The position numbers and the translations under genes are program-made. Of a stretch of 64,000 nucleotides of DNA, positions 42,183 to 50,024 are shown one piece after another. Source of the stretch: Nocardiopsis flavescens. Lineage in GTDB: Bacteria; Actinomycetota; Actinomycetes; Streptosporangiales; Streptosporangiaceae. Every line of letters starts with the position of its first letter. The stretch's first letter is position 1. Below the pieces are notes generated by a model that had not been told where the DNA came from, made no database searches, and saw only the letters and a list, made by a program, of their open reading frames with translations. Location of the stretch: positions 20,792 through 84,791 of the forward strand of contig NZ_FQZK01000024.1 of the NCBI RefSeq assembly GCF_900141985.1, given 5' to 3'.

Positions 42183-43112
42183 TCAAGGAGCGGGTGACTC
42201 CTGGACGGTCATTTCAAAGGCCAGCTCCATACACCGCAGGCGGGCCGGGGAGAAGTCGTACGGCATCTTTCCGACGGCTTCCACCAAACCCATGGTCTTT
42301 TTCGTCCTGCTGGAGTCCTGACCGGTCTCGTCCCCGCCTTCACCGGCGGTGTCGGGGTGCAGGGCATCCCAGGAGTCGAAGAGCGCCTCTTCGCTCTCCG
42401 CCAGGTCGGAATCATCGATGGCGGCGTGCAGCATCAGTTCGAAGGCGTGCCGTTCGGCGGCCACCTGTGCCACGCGGGGGTCGTCGACGGCGACCGTGTC
42501 GTCGAGCGCCTCCTCGGCGGCGTCAACGCGGTCGGATTCCTCACGTAGATCCGGGTGGGCGGCCAAGGCGAGGAAACGACTGGCCTGTACGGCCGCACCG
42601 AGCGGGCCGAAGAGCCGTTCGGTGACCAGCAGGGTGTCCAGGTCCGTCTGGCGCAGGGAGCCCTCCGGCAGGCCCGTGAAGCGGTCGGTGACGAAGTCGG
42701 AGAGCAGGCCCATCCTGTTGCCCAGGGTTCGCATGCGCTGCACGGCGGCCCGCTGCCGCCGTAGTTCCGCCTCCCGGGCGGTGAGGGCTTCCTCCAGCCG
42801 TCCCAGGACACCCGCGACACCGTGGTCGGTGTCGGCCTCCGCGTCGGCGCCCGTACCGGTGTCGGCGGGAGCCGTGTCGGCAAAGGCGTCACGGATGTCG
42901 TCCAGGGCGATCCCCGCGTCGGCCATCTTGCGGATCCACAGCAGCCGGATCATTTCTTCGTAGCCGTAGCGGCGGCGGTCGTCACCGCCCCGCTCGGGCT
43001 CGGGGAGCAGGCCGATCTCGTGGTAGTGGCGGATCGCCCGCGGTGTGGTGCCGACGAACGATGCCGCGTCACCGATCTTCACCTTGCGCGGCGGAACAAA
43101 GGACGAATACAT
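42183..43112 (-). CDS. MerR-family regulator with long effector domain
   Basis: A 309-residue regulator. The MerR winged helix is at 10-80: VKIGDAASFVGTTPRAIRHY, HEIGLLPEPERGGDDRRRYG, MIRLLWIRKMADAGIALDDI. A coiled-coil dimerisation helix (LGRLEEALTAREAELRRQRA) follows, then ~190 mostly helical, acidic residues of unknown ligand type. No cysteine ligands for metal are seen. The ATG at 43112 with GAGGAAGG upstream is favoured over 43202. It lies between the two CRISPR arrays, transcribed against them. Its target may be itself or the tartrate/fumarate hydratase genes upstream, but this is not shown. Confidence 0.83.
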   Translation of the reverse strand: MYSSFVPPRKVKIGDAASFVGTTPRAIRHYHEIGLLPEPERGGDDRRRYGYEEMIRLLWIRKMADAGIALDDIRDAFADTAPADTGTGADAEADTDHGVAGVLGRLEEALTAREAELRRQRAAVQRMRTLGNRMGLLSDFVTDRFTGLPEGSLRQTDLDTLLVTERLFGPLGAAVQASRFLALAAHPDLREESDRVDAAEEALDDTVAVDDPRVAQVAAERHAFELMLHAAIDDSDLAESEEALFDSWDALHPDTAGEGGDETGQDSSRTKKTMGLVEAVGKMPYDFSPARLRCMELAFEMTVQESPAP

Positions 43113-43552
43113 GGGCGGGGCCTTCCTCGGTGGGGCGGGGCGTGCGCCCACCGAACCACATGACGTTACGGAAGGTGCAACTCTCGGCACCCCGCCCCGC
43201 ACGCGTCATGACCTCGGCGTGCAACCGAGAACAGGGTTCCGCCCCGGCCCACCGGTGTCCCGGGTCGTCGATCCGTGTGCGGTACGCGGCGAGGGCGTCG
43301 GGGATGTCGTCGGCGGTCTTCGTGACCGGACGGCTCCAGCGGCAGCGGTTGCGGTCCGGGCACTGCCTCGCCCTGCGGCCGCAACCGAACTCACGACTCG
43401 GAACACCGGGTCGCTGAACGCCTGCGGAGATATGGGCGGCGCGTCGGGAGGTGCGATCGGCCGCGTGAGTCAGGCGGGTTCAAAGCCTGCTCTGAAACAG
43501 CGGGGCTCCTCGGGGCCGCACCCTCGCCCGGCTTCGGCCTTGCCCCTGTAGC
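43113..43552. other. Gap with a possible gene fragment
   Basis: 440 bp between the MerR start and the end of the hydratase beta gene. On the minus strand, about 43180-43460, one frame has strong coding-type codon use and reads phrases such as CPDRNRCRWSRPV and TADDIPDALAAYRTRIDD, but no credible start is found and it runs on into the MerR gene to a stop at 43069. It looks like a decayed gene piece. I recognise no family. Confidence 0.4.
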
Positions 43553-44215
43553 TCATGGTCGGGCCCGTAGATCGGCCTCTCTGCGGGCACTGAGAGCCGC
43601 GCGGATGGCGGGGAGGCGGTTTTCGGCCTTGCTTTTGAGGTCGCTGTAGAGGCTGGTGCCGTGTGCGTCGATTCCCACGGTGAGGGGTCCGAGTTCCTCG
43701 AAACGGGTTTTGATGAGCTGGAACTGCCAGATGTACTCGGTCCAGTGGACCTCGACGACCTCACGGACCGCGCTGGAGAGCAGTGTCGCGCCCCCGCCGG
43801 GTATGGAGAGGTAGATCGTGCCGGTCTCGCGCATCGCTCGGACGGACTCCTCTCCGAGTCCGCCCTTGCCGCCGACGACGGAGAGCCCGTATCCGCGGAT
43901 GAGGTCCGGCATGACGTCGTCGAAGCGGGTCGTCGTGGTGGTGTTGATGTAGTCCAGCTCGTGTGTTCCGTCGTCCAGGCGCCGCCCCGAGCTGCTGATG
44001 TGCATCAGCGCGGCGCCGCGCAGGTCCAGCGGCGGGGGTACACCGTCGTGCAGCTCCTGGCGAAGCCGGCGAAAGGTCGGCAGGCCGATCGACATCACCA
44101 CCTCGCCGCTGAGGTGGACGATGTCGCCGGCGAGCACGTCGTCGGTGATCCCGGGTGTGAGCGGCAGGGTGAGGTGGTGCTCGCGCAAGGCCCGTCGCGG
44201 TTGCTCTTCAGACAT
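43553..44215 (-). CDS. Class I fumarase / L-tartrate dehydratase beta subunit
   Basis: A 220-residue beta subunit (C-terminal domain homologue of class I fumarases). Signature segments are TPGITDDVLAGDIVHLSGEV near residues 20-39, DGTHELDYINTTTTTRFDD, and VVGGKGGLGEESVRAM. The swivelling beta domain completes the active site with the alpha subunit. Overlaps the alpha gene by 8 bp, so the two are translated together. Either fumarate hydration to malate or L-tartrate dehydration to oxaloacetate is possible; sequence alone does not decide. Confidence 0.86.
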   Translation of the reverse strand: MSEEQPRRALREHHLTLPLTPGITDDVLAGDIVHLSGEVVMSIGLPTFRRLRQELHDGVPPPLDLRGAALMHISSSGRRLDDGTHELDYINTTTTTRFDDVMPDLIRGYGLSVVGGKGGLGEESVRAMRETGTIYLSIPGGGATLLSSAVREVVEVHWTEYIWQFQLIKTRFEELGPLTVGIDAHGTSLYSDLKSKAENRLPAIRAALSARREADLRARP

Positions 44216-45077
44216 CGTGGGTGACCGTGCCGTCGTTGCCGATGCGGACCCCGTAGCGTCGATCGATCCAGCAGTTGAAGTTCACCGCGACGGGTGTGAA
44301 GCCGTGCCCGGAGGAGTAGTTGACGTGTACGGCCATCGCCGTCGTGCGACCGCCGGTCCCCATGGGTCCGAACCCGGTGGCGTTGATGGCGTCGCGGAGC
44401 CGTTCCTCCATGTCCCTCACGATGGGATTCGCGGCCTCTTCCCGCATGGGACGCAGAATCGCTTCCTTGGCGATGTGCGCGGCATGCTCGAAGGTGCCCC
44501 CGATGCCCACCCCGACGATCATCGGCGGGCACGCCTGGGAGCCTGCCCGCACGACCGCGTCGAGGACGAATTCCTCGATCTCCTGAAGGGTCGGAGAGAT
44601 GAGGATCTCGGAGGTGGACCACCGCCCGGTCCCCAAGGCCTTGGGCGAGCAGACGATCTCGACGTGGTCGGCCCCGTCGATGAGGTCGAAGCTCATGATG
44701 GGCATGTCCTTGCCTTCATAGCCGCGCTCGTTGGTCAGCGGGTTGGTGACGTGCTTCAACAGCGGTGGATCGCTGGTGGCGGCGAGTTCGTGGAACCCGT
44801 CGCGTACCGCGGCCTTCACGTCGCCCTCGAAGTCGACCCGCGTGCCGATCTTGAACGCGTAGGTCGGGATTCCCGAGTCCGAGCACAGCAGGTGGTCGCG
44901 CTGCTGCGCCTGTTGGGCGCTGTCGATCATCAAGTCGAGCGTCCGACGCGCGAGCGGGTCCGGCTCGTCGGCGCTGGCTTTGCTCAGCGCCCGCTGGGCT
45001 TCGACGGGCACGTGGCGCAACGACCGTGCGTACATCTGGGAGGTCACCGTCTTCAGCAACTCGTAACTGATCGCCAC
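44208..45077 (-). CDS. Class I fumarase / L-tartrate dehydratase alpha subunit
   Basis: A 289-residue [4Fe-4S] hydro-lyase subunit. The three cluster ligands are C65 (LLCSDSGIP), C183 (GSQACPPM) and C269 (NFNCWIDRR). GVGIGGTFEHAAHIAK and GTGGRTTAMAVHVNY complete the family pattern. The labile cluster makes the enzyme oxygen- and iron-sensitive. Sole pair in this island between the two CRISPR arrays. The inverted repeat at 45126-45151, 49 bp upstream, is probably its operator. Confidence 0.88.
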   Translation of the reverse strand: MAISYELLKTVTSQMYARSLRHVPVEAQRALSKASADEPDPLARRTLDLMIDSAQQAQQRDHLLCSDSGIPTYAFKIGTRVDFEGDVKAAVRDGFHELAATSDPPLLKHVTNPLTNERGYEGKDMPIMSFDLIDGADHVEIVCSPKALGTGRWSTSEILISPTLQEIEEFVLDAVVRAGSQACPPMIVGVGIGGTFEHAAHIAKEAILRPMREEAANPIVRDMEERLRDAINATGFGPMGTGGRTTAMAVHVNYSSGHGFTPVAVNFNCWIDRRYGVRIGNDGTVTHDV

Positions 45078-45125
45078 TCCCGTGCCTTCCCGCCGCTTCG
45101 GCCGCGGCCTGCGGCCTTGTTCGTA

Positions 45126-45151
45126 TTACGATCTCAATGTTCGCATCGTAA
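45126..45151. promoter_or_regulatory. Inverted repeat upstream of the hydratase operon
   Basis: TTACGAT (45126-45132) and ATCGTAA (45145-45151) are perfect complements around 12 bp. The region is unusually A/T-rich for this genome and lies 49 bp before the alpha-subunit ATG, a good place for a promoter/operator. Confidence 0.6.
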
Positions 45152-45416
45152 AACAAGCTGTGCACAGAACGGAAGAGGCCGCAGGCGGGCCGTCGCCTGG
45201 CGAAGACGCGCGGCGCTCGGCGGACCAGTGCTCGACGGGGTAGCGCCAGGAAGCCGGGATGGACGCGAAGCGCAGGTGGAGGCGGGGGCGGAGGGGTTTC
45301 GCGGGATGGGTTCCGCCGCCGCGCGGGCTGGTGGGTCCGCTGTTCGTGTGAAGGCTCCTGGTTGATGAATCTGTGCGCGTTGAGCCCTGTGCTGAGGGAG
45401 GGTTCGTCCGGTTGGC
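45152..45416. other. Gap between hydratase operator and CRISPR leader 2
   Basis: No complete gene. A minus-strand frame around 45180-45330 has good codon use and reads LHLRFASIPASWRYPVEHW, which may be the remains of a gene; the family is not recognised. Confidence 0.35.
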
Positions 45417-45545
45417 CGTTGTCGCGCTCTTGCCCGTCCGGTACAAAACTCGGGGGGGCGTTATTGGCGCCTGGGCGTTTTGTCTGTTTCTTGGGAAGTT
45501 GTAAAATCGGGGGGTCTCGCGCGGTATTCGCCCAGGTCATTTACT
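45417..45545 (+). promoter_or_regulatory. Leader of CRISPR array 2
   Basis: Homologous to leader 1. It keeps TTGTCT (45480-45485), a 16-bp gap and TAAAAT (45502-45507), and the identical final GCCCAGGTCATTTACT before the first repeat. Confidence 0.85.
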
Positions 45546-46062
45546 GTGCTCCCCGCGCACGCGGGGATGGTCCCCGACTTCACCCGCTACTCCGGCCCCT
45601 CCGCGGGTGCTCCCCGCGCACGCGGGGATGGTCCCACCGGCGCCAGCAGGAACAGCACCACGAACGTGTGCTCCCCGCGCACGCGGGGATGGTCCCGAGG
45701 AGCGTCGCGAGGTAGAGGGCTTCGTCTCGTGCTCCCCGCGCACGCGGGGATGGTCCCACCACCACCCGCGCCCACGCCCAGGACGGGCCGTGCTCCCCGC
45801 GCACGCGGGGATGGTCCCGAGGTGCCGCACTCCTGGGTACGTCAGCTGTAGTGCTCCCCGCGCACGCGGGGATGGTCCCTTGACGGTGACGGGGTTCCCG
45901 AAGATCTTCACGTGCTCCCCGCGCACGCGGGGATGGTCCCTACGTCGACGTCCACCACCGCCGACACGGGCTGTGCTCCCCGCGCACGCGGGGATGGTCC
46001 CTGGGTGCGCATCGCCCAGGTGGTCGCCGGGATGTGCTCCCCGCGCACGCGGGGATGGCCTG
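45546..46062 (+). CRISPR. CRISPR array 2, type I-E repeat, 9 repeats and 8 spacers
   Basis: 29-bp repeats start at 45546, 45607, 45668, 45729, 45790, 45851, 45912, 45973 and 46034, all with 32-bp spacers. Eight repeats are identical; the last differs at its end (ATGGCCTG for ATGGTCCC), marking the leader-distal end. Same repeat and orientation as array 1, no spacer shared with it. Reading frames seen through this region (repeated ARGDG / PRVRGEH peptides) are only the repeat itself. Confidence 0.98.
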
Positions 46063-46092
46063 GCGTGACGGGCCCCGCCGGGCCCGTCACAC

Positions 46093-47061
46093 TCAGCCCC
46101 TGGGCGCGGACGCCCTGATCCGCCCCGTCAGGGCGAGCACGGCGGCCGTCACCGCCAGGACGGCCAGTCCGACGAGGCCGCCCAGGCCGCCCGGGTACAG
46201 CAGGGAGTTCGTGTCCGCGTCGGCGGCGGCCAGAGTGAGGAAGCCGACCGTGTTGAGGGCGTTGTTGGCCCCGTGGGCGATCACCGCCGGCCACACCGAG
46301 CCCGAGGCCAGCCGGAGCCAGCCCATGATCACGCCCGCGACGACGCAGAAGGCCAGAAACAGGGCCACCTGGCCCGCGTCGAACCCGCCGTGCGTGTACT
46401 GGATGAAGAGCTGGGGGCTGTGCCACAGGCCCCAGACCACGCCACTGGCCAGCAGTGCGGGCCACACGCCCATCGGGAGGAGGCGGGGCAGGAGGTAGCC
46501 CCGCCAGCCGACCTCTTCGCCGAAGGCGAGGACGAGGGTGGGGACGGACATGAGGATCGCCAGCCCCAGGGCCGCGAGGAAGGCGGCCCAGGGAAAGCCG
46601 GTGGCGGGCATGGTCGCCGCGAGGTCGGGCACGAGGTCCGGCAGGACCGTGCGCAGGCCGGAGAAGTCGACCAGGTCGAGCCTCACCGCTCCCACCAGAG
46701 CGGCGGCCAGGGTCGCTGCGAGGCCGAGCAGGGGCATGAGGACGAAGGCGAGCAGCGAGTAGCCGCCCACCCGCCGCAGGGGCCGGAGTGGGGTGAACCC
46801 GAGGGCGCGGGCGAAGCGGCGAGGCCGCCACACCAGGAGCGTGACGGCGACGGCCGCGACGCCGGGGGTGAACATGTACACCGTGGCGGCCAGGCCGTAG
46901 GAGGGGTCGTCCGGGCCGTTGCCGCTCAGGAGGAGGGGGAGGTGGACGGCCCAGGCGAGGGCGTAGGCGGTGGCGATGAACACGGCGATCTCGCGGATCG
47001 GGAGGGGAGCGCGGGCAGAGGCGTCGTGGTTCCGGGCCTCGGTTTCCGGGGGTGGAGTCAT
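46093..47061 (-). CDS. CPBP family intramembrane metalloprotease
   Basis: A 322-residue membrane protein with about eight helices and the CPBP (Rce1-like) active-site motifs: E182-E183 with R187 (FGEEVGWRGYLLPRL), H214 (WGLWHSPQLF) and H264 region (VIAHGANNAL). Bacterial members process prenylated or other membrane-associated proteins and some are linked to bacteriocin self-protection; the substrate here is unknown. The gene ends 31 bp from array 2 and is transcribed towards it. Start ATG at 47061. Confidence 0.87.
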   Translation of the reverse strand: MTPPPETEARNHDASARAPLPIREIAVFIATAYALAWAVHLPLLLSGNGPDDPSYGLAATVYMFTPGVAAVAVTLLVWRPRRFARALGFTPLRPLRRVGGYSLLAFVLMPLLGLAATLAAALVGAVRLDLVDFSGLRTVLPDLVPDLAATMPATGFPWAAFLAALGLAILMSVPTLVLAFGEEVGWRGYLLPRLLPMGVWPALLASGVVWGLWHSPQLFIQYTHGGFDAGQVALFLAFCVVAGVIMGWLRLASGSVWPAVIAHGANNALNTVGFLTLAAADADTNSLLYPGGLGGLVGLAVLAVTAAVLALTGRIRASAPRG

Positions 47062-47252
47062 GTCGCCAACGCTAAAAAGTGGGGAGTGGCCGCACCATGG
47101 GGTGACCGTCCGTTCCTTCCTGCGGTTGACCGCATCCCCGCTTGCGGCAGCCTAAGAGTGGGCTCCTATCGGCTTGGGTAAAGAACCTCTTCAGCGCGTT
47201 CCTGTTTCGCGTCATTCATGGCCCTCCGAGAGCTTTTGGGCGCTACGGTGTC

Positions 47253-47675
47253 TCACTCCTGGTTCTTCGTCACGATGAGGTTCATACCGCTGTCCGGGTG
47301 GTAACTCCACTCGGCGGACACCTGGCCATCCCAGGCGGCATCTCCCTCAGGGGCCAGAAAATCCCATGAGGCATCCTGGCGACCGTCTAGAGCCCTAGTG
47401 GTGTCCATGCTTCGCGTCACGTGGTCTGGTGTCTGGATGCCTTCCAAGAGGCAGTCCAGTTGTTCGGGCTGGCGAAGTGAAGGAGATAGGGGGTCTCCGC
47501 TGAATGCCGTGACCGCTAGAGACCCCCCGCTGTCTCCCACGCTGACTGCTTTGTGTCGACTGAGTCCACATTCGGAAACAATGGTCTCGAAGTCCGGTTC
47601 TGGAACAGAAAATTCGGAACACGCAGGTGCGAAAAGTATCAAAAGGAACGCAAGGGGTGTGGTTCGAGAACGCAT
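47253..47675 (-). CDS. Putative small lipoprotein
   Basis: A 140-residue protein with a signal peptide and lipobox-like end (MRSRTTPLAFLLILFAPAC), so it is likely anchored at Cys19. Two or three further cysteines (SECGLSR, QLDCLLEG) may form a disulfide. The body is acidic, with no recognised domain. AAGGAG lies 5-6 bp before the ATG at 47675. G+C is clearly lower than in the flanking genes, hinting at recent acquisition. Confidence 0.62.
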   Translation of the reverse strand: MRSRTTPLAFLLILFAPACSEFSVPEPDFETIVSECGLSRHKAVSVGDSGGSLAVTAFSGDPLSPSLRQPEQLDCLLEGIQTPDHVTRSMDTTRALDGRQDASWDFLAPEGDAAWDGQVSAEWSYHPDSGMNLIVTKNQE

Positions 47676-47816
47676 GGCTTCTCCTTGAGGAGGGGGTTCT
47701 TTCTTATTCTCCACCCTGAGGAAGCTTGGTTGACTAATTTCTTATGAGTTGGTGCGTAATATCGGTCGAGGCGTGGTGGGTCCCGTCTGGGGTTTTCGTG
47801 AGGGGTGCGCGGTGTG

Positions 47817-47844
47817 CTGCTCCCCGTGCACGCGGGATGGACCC
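47817..47844 (+). CRISPR. Solitary degenerate CRISPR repeat
   Basis: CTGCTCCCCGTGCACGCGGG followed by ATGGACCC matches the 29-bp array repeat with three substitutions and one deleted G. There is no second copy beside it. It lies 1.75 kb after array 2 in the same orientation, apparently a relic of an older or longer array. Confidence 0.65.
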
Positions 47845-47873
47845 AAACTCATGATGCGCACATCTCAGCGCAC

Positions 47874-48485
47874 CTACCGGGCGAGGTAGGAGCGCACGGC
47901 CAGGGCGAGCGGGGCCATGTCACCTCCGGGATGGGCGACGTAGGTGCGTACCCGGGAGGCACTTCGCCGCGGACGCGGGAGGCCGGACCACACCTCCGGT
48001 TCGCCGGCGGGCACCGGGGGCTCGTCCACGACCTGGGTGGTGACGCCTTCTCGGGCTGTGACCACTATCGAGGTGGGGCGCGTCGCCTCGTGGGTGTAGC
48101 CGGTCAGGAGCAGGCGGACCGGGCCCTCCTTCCGGTGGTGCCGTCCGCGCCCCGGAACCAGGCGCAGGGGCGCGCCCTCCGCCAGCGGTCGGGCCCAACC
48201 CGCGAGGTCCGGGCGCAGCGGGATCACCCGCCCCATGGGTCGTTCTCCCGACGTGGCCCGGCACGGGCGACGCGCTGTGGAGGACTCCGGGGAGAGCAGG
48301 TCACCGCCGAGCCGTCCGCCGCTGTTCAGCGTGAACTCCGCGCCCGCCGCGATCCGGAGCACCGCCGCCAGGTCGGTCGCCCGCAGGTGTCGCACCCTCG
48401 CCTGCGCCTGCGCTCGCCCTCGGACCAGTGTTGACGGGGTGTGCGTATCCGTTGGAGGAGTCTGTTCCCCGACGATGCACTGCAT
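47874..48485 (-). CDS. Hypothetical protein, 203 aa
   Basis: A 203-residue, arginine-rich, soluble protein with no recognised domain. GAGGTGA lies 6 bp before the ATG, and codon use supports coding. The N-terminal third has an alternating Arg/Ala helix (RAQAQARVRHLRATDLAAVLR); the middle contains GRVIPLRPDLAGWARPL and GRGRHHRKEGPVRLLLTGY. The C-terminus (MAPLALAVRSYL) looks helical. Lies next to the degenerate CRISPR repeat; no link to it is evident. Confidence 0.5.
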   Translation of the reverse strand: MQCIVGEQTPPTDTHTPSTLVRGRAQAQARVRHLRATDLAAVLRIAAGAEFTLNSGGRLGGDLLSPESSTARRPCRATSGERPMGRVIPLRPDLAGWARPLAEGAPLRLVPGRGRHHRKEGPVRLLLTGYTHEATRPTSIVVTAREGVTTQVVDEPPVPAGEPEVWSGLPRPRRSASRVRTYVAHPGGDMAPLALAVRSYLAR

Positions 48486-48641
48486 TGCGTTTCACCTCAT
48501 TGGTTCGGCCGGGCCGGTGGAGTCACCGCTTTGGAACCGCCGTCTACCGGCCCCAGTGCACTTCTGTGCGTGGGCGGGAAAGGGAGAGATAGGGAGGAAG
48601 CGCGTTCCCCACGGGTCATGAGAAGGCGCTGATCACGATCG

Positions 48642-48920
48642 CTATATCGAGGACGGTCGGCTGTTCCAGGTCCTCGGCCACGGGTGATCCGGTCCGTTCA
48701 GTGGTTCGGGCGAACCCGGCGGTTTCGGTGGTGTCGGGGGTGGTGTCCGGGTGGTCTGTGCGAGGTCGGGGCGTAGGGCGAGCAGGGTGCGGACGGCGGC
48801 GGCCAGGTCGGTGAAGTCGGCGGGGTCGGTGGGGTCGGCCGGGTTGTGTGCGGTCGGTGCGGGTGGTGGGAGGGGTGGGTTCCGGGGGTGGGCGGGGTGC
48901 CCGGTGCGGGTGTTGCCCAT
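48642..48920 (-). CDS. Small hypothetical protein, 92 aa
   Basis: A proline- and threonine-rich 92-residue product with one helical segment (DFTDLAAAVRTLLALRPDLAQ) between low-complexity ends. GGAGAAGAG lies before the ATG. It is the last of five co-directional small genes (50476 down to 48642) that include two BldC-like regulators, though a hairpin at 48994-49020 separates it from them. Function unknown; may be non-coding. Confidence 0.4.
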   Translation of the reverse strand: MGNTRTGHPAHPRNPPLPPPAPTAHNPADPTDPADFTDLAAAVRTLLALRPDLAQTTRTPPPTPPKPPGSPEPLNGPDHPWPRTWNSRPSSI

Positions 48921-48993
48921 GGGCTCGGTCTCTTCTCCGGTCGTCGTGTGTGCGGGGGTGGCTGCGGGTGCCCTGGCTGGTTGTCGGGGTGGG

Positions 48994-49020
48994 CCCGCCC
49001 GGTGGGGGTCTCCGGGCGGG
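48994..49020 (-). terminator. Hairpin terminator after the BldC-like pair
   Basis: CCCGCCCGG (48994-49002) pairs with CCGGGCGGG (49012-49020). The same loop and 3' arm sequence (GGGGGTCTCCGGGCGGGCGG) recurs at 49674-49693, so the two terminators share an origin. Confidence 0.65.
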
Positions 49021-49026
49021 CGGGGG

Positions 49027-49239
49027 TCAGCCCGTTCCGGGGCTGGTGGTCCTGACCGTTTCGGGGACGAGGAGTGCTTCGACTTCGGCGCGGTGGAAGC
49101 GGCGGTGTCCGCCCAGGGTGCGGAAGGAGGTGAGTTTGCCGGTGTCGGCCCAGCGGGCGACGGTGACGGGGGTGACGCGGAGCATGTGCGCGACCTCGCC
49201 TGAGGTCAGGGGTTCGGGGACCTGCTGTGGGCGGTTCAC
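49027..49239 (-). CDS. BldC-like MerR-family DNA-binding protein (second of pair)
   Basis: A 70-residue protein with one BldC-type winged helix: LTSGEVAHMLRVTPVTVARW, then ADTGKLTSFR and TLGGHRRFHRAEVEALL. Close in size and sequence pattern to BldC at 2124-2324, but with TPVTVAR in place of DPKTVTR in the recognition region. GTG start overlapping the stop of the preceding BldC-like gene as GTGA, so the two are translationally coupled. Confidence 0.82.
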   Translation of the reverse strand: MNRPQQVPEPLTSGEVAHMLRVTPVTVARWADTGKLTSFRTLGGHRRFHRAEVEALLVPETVRTTSPGTG

Positions 49240-49496
49240 GGGGTGGCTCCTGCCTGGCGCAGGAGGCGGTCGACGTCGGTGCGCAGGAAGCGGTGGTGTC
49301 CGCTGGGGGTGCGCACCCCGGGGAGTTTGCCGCGCAGTACCCACCGGGTGACGGTCTTGGCGTCCACGCCGAACAGGGCGGCGACCTCGCCGGGGGTGAC
49401 CAGTTCGGGGAGGGGCGGGTCCGTGTGCGGGGGCAGCGGCGCGAGCCGGGACGGGTTCGTGGACAGCGGCGGAGCGGGAGGTTCGGGGGTGTGCAT
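49236..49496 (-). CDS. BldC-like MerR-family DNA-binding protein (first of pair)
   Basis: An 86-residue protein: a Pro-rich N-terminal ~30 residues, then a BldC-type winged helix LVTPGEVAALFGVDAKTVTR, WVLRGKLPGVRTPSGHHRFLRTDVDRLL. GGAG lies before the ATG at 49496. Two different BldC-like proteins from overlapping genes could form a heteromer or bind neighbouring sites in head-to-tail fashion, as BldC does. Confidence 0.82.
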   Translation of the reverse strand: MHTPEPPAPPLSTNPSRLAPLPPHTDPPLPELVTPGEVAALFGVDAKTVTRWVLRGKLPGVRTPSGHHRFLRTDVDRLLRQAGATP

Positions 49497-49657
49497 CGGC
49501 TCCTGATTCCTTGTGGGTTGCGGGTCGGGGGTTGCGGCTGTGCCGGACGGCGGACGGACGGGTGGCATGCGGTGGCTCGGCCGCGGCCCGTGCCGCGCCC
49601 GGGAAGAAGAACAGAGATGGGAAGAAGCGAGAAGGCAGCGAGAGGAGGCGTGTGGTG

Positions 49658-49694
49658 CCCGCCCGCCCGGGACGGGGGTCTCCGGGCGGGCGGG
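49658..49694 (-). terminator. Hairpin terminator after the 108-aa gene
   Basis: CCCGCCCGCCCGG-type left arm and CCGGGCGGGCGGGG right arm around an eleven-base loop, immediately downstream of the gene ending at 49698. It shares about 20 bp with the hairpin at 48994-49020. Confidence 0.65.
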
Positions 49695-49697
49695 GGT

Positions 49698-50024
49698 CTA
49701 CGGGAGCGGGAGTGGTGTGGGTACGCGTCGGGTGCGGAGGCGGTGGACGAGTTGGGCGGGGGTGTACTCGACCTCGGTGGTCCACTTGGCGCCCGGGTCC
49801 AGGGCGACGGCTTTCCACAGGCCGGTGTCGGTGACGCTGATCTGGTGGGTGTGGCCCCAGCGGGTGCGCAGGCGGTGCAGGATCGCGGCGCGGTCTTCCC
49901 AGAGGTTGCCGAGGTAGTCGGCGTGACTGGTGGTGTGGCCGGGGTCGAGCCAGCACATGCGGGGGCGTCCGCGCTGGTCCAGGGAGCGGTCCCCGCACAG
50001 GTCCAGGGTGTGGTCGGCGCTCAT
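49698..50024 (-). CDS. Hypothetical protein, 108 aa
   Basis: A 108-residue soluble protein: LDLCGDRSLDQRGRPRMCWL, DPGHTTSHADYLGNLWEDRAAILHRLRTRW, ending VEYTPAQLVHRLRTRR. Two cysteines and several His (CWLDPGHTTSH) near the N-terminus resemble a small metal-binding knuckle, without certainty. The ATG overlaps the stop of the proline-rich protein gene (ATGA), so the two are coupled. No known family. Confidence 0.58.
   Translation of the reverse strand: MSADHTLDLCGDRSLDQRGRPRMCWLDPGHTTSHADYLGNLWEDRAAILHRLRTRWGHTHQISVTDTGLWKAVALDPGAKWTTEVEYTPAQLVHRLRTRRVPTPLPLP

Noticed and set aside
45537..45926. Frames through CRISPR array 2 resembling a repeat protein
   Set aside because: Same cause: translation of the CRISPR repeat in several frames.
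41516..48640. A prophage or integrative element around the CRISPR arrays
   Set aside because: No integrase, phage structural gene, tRNA target or attachment repeat was seen; only gene fragments and lower G+C patches.
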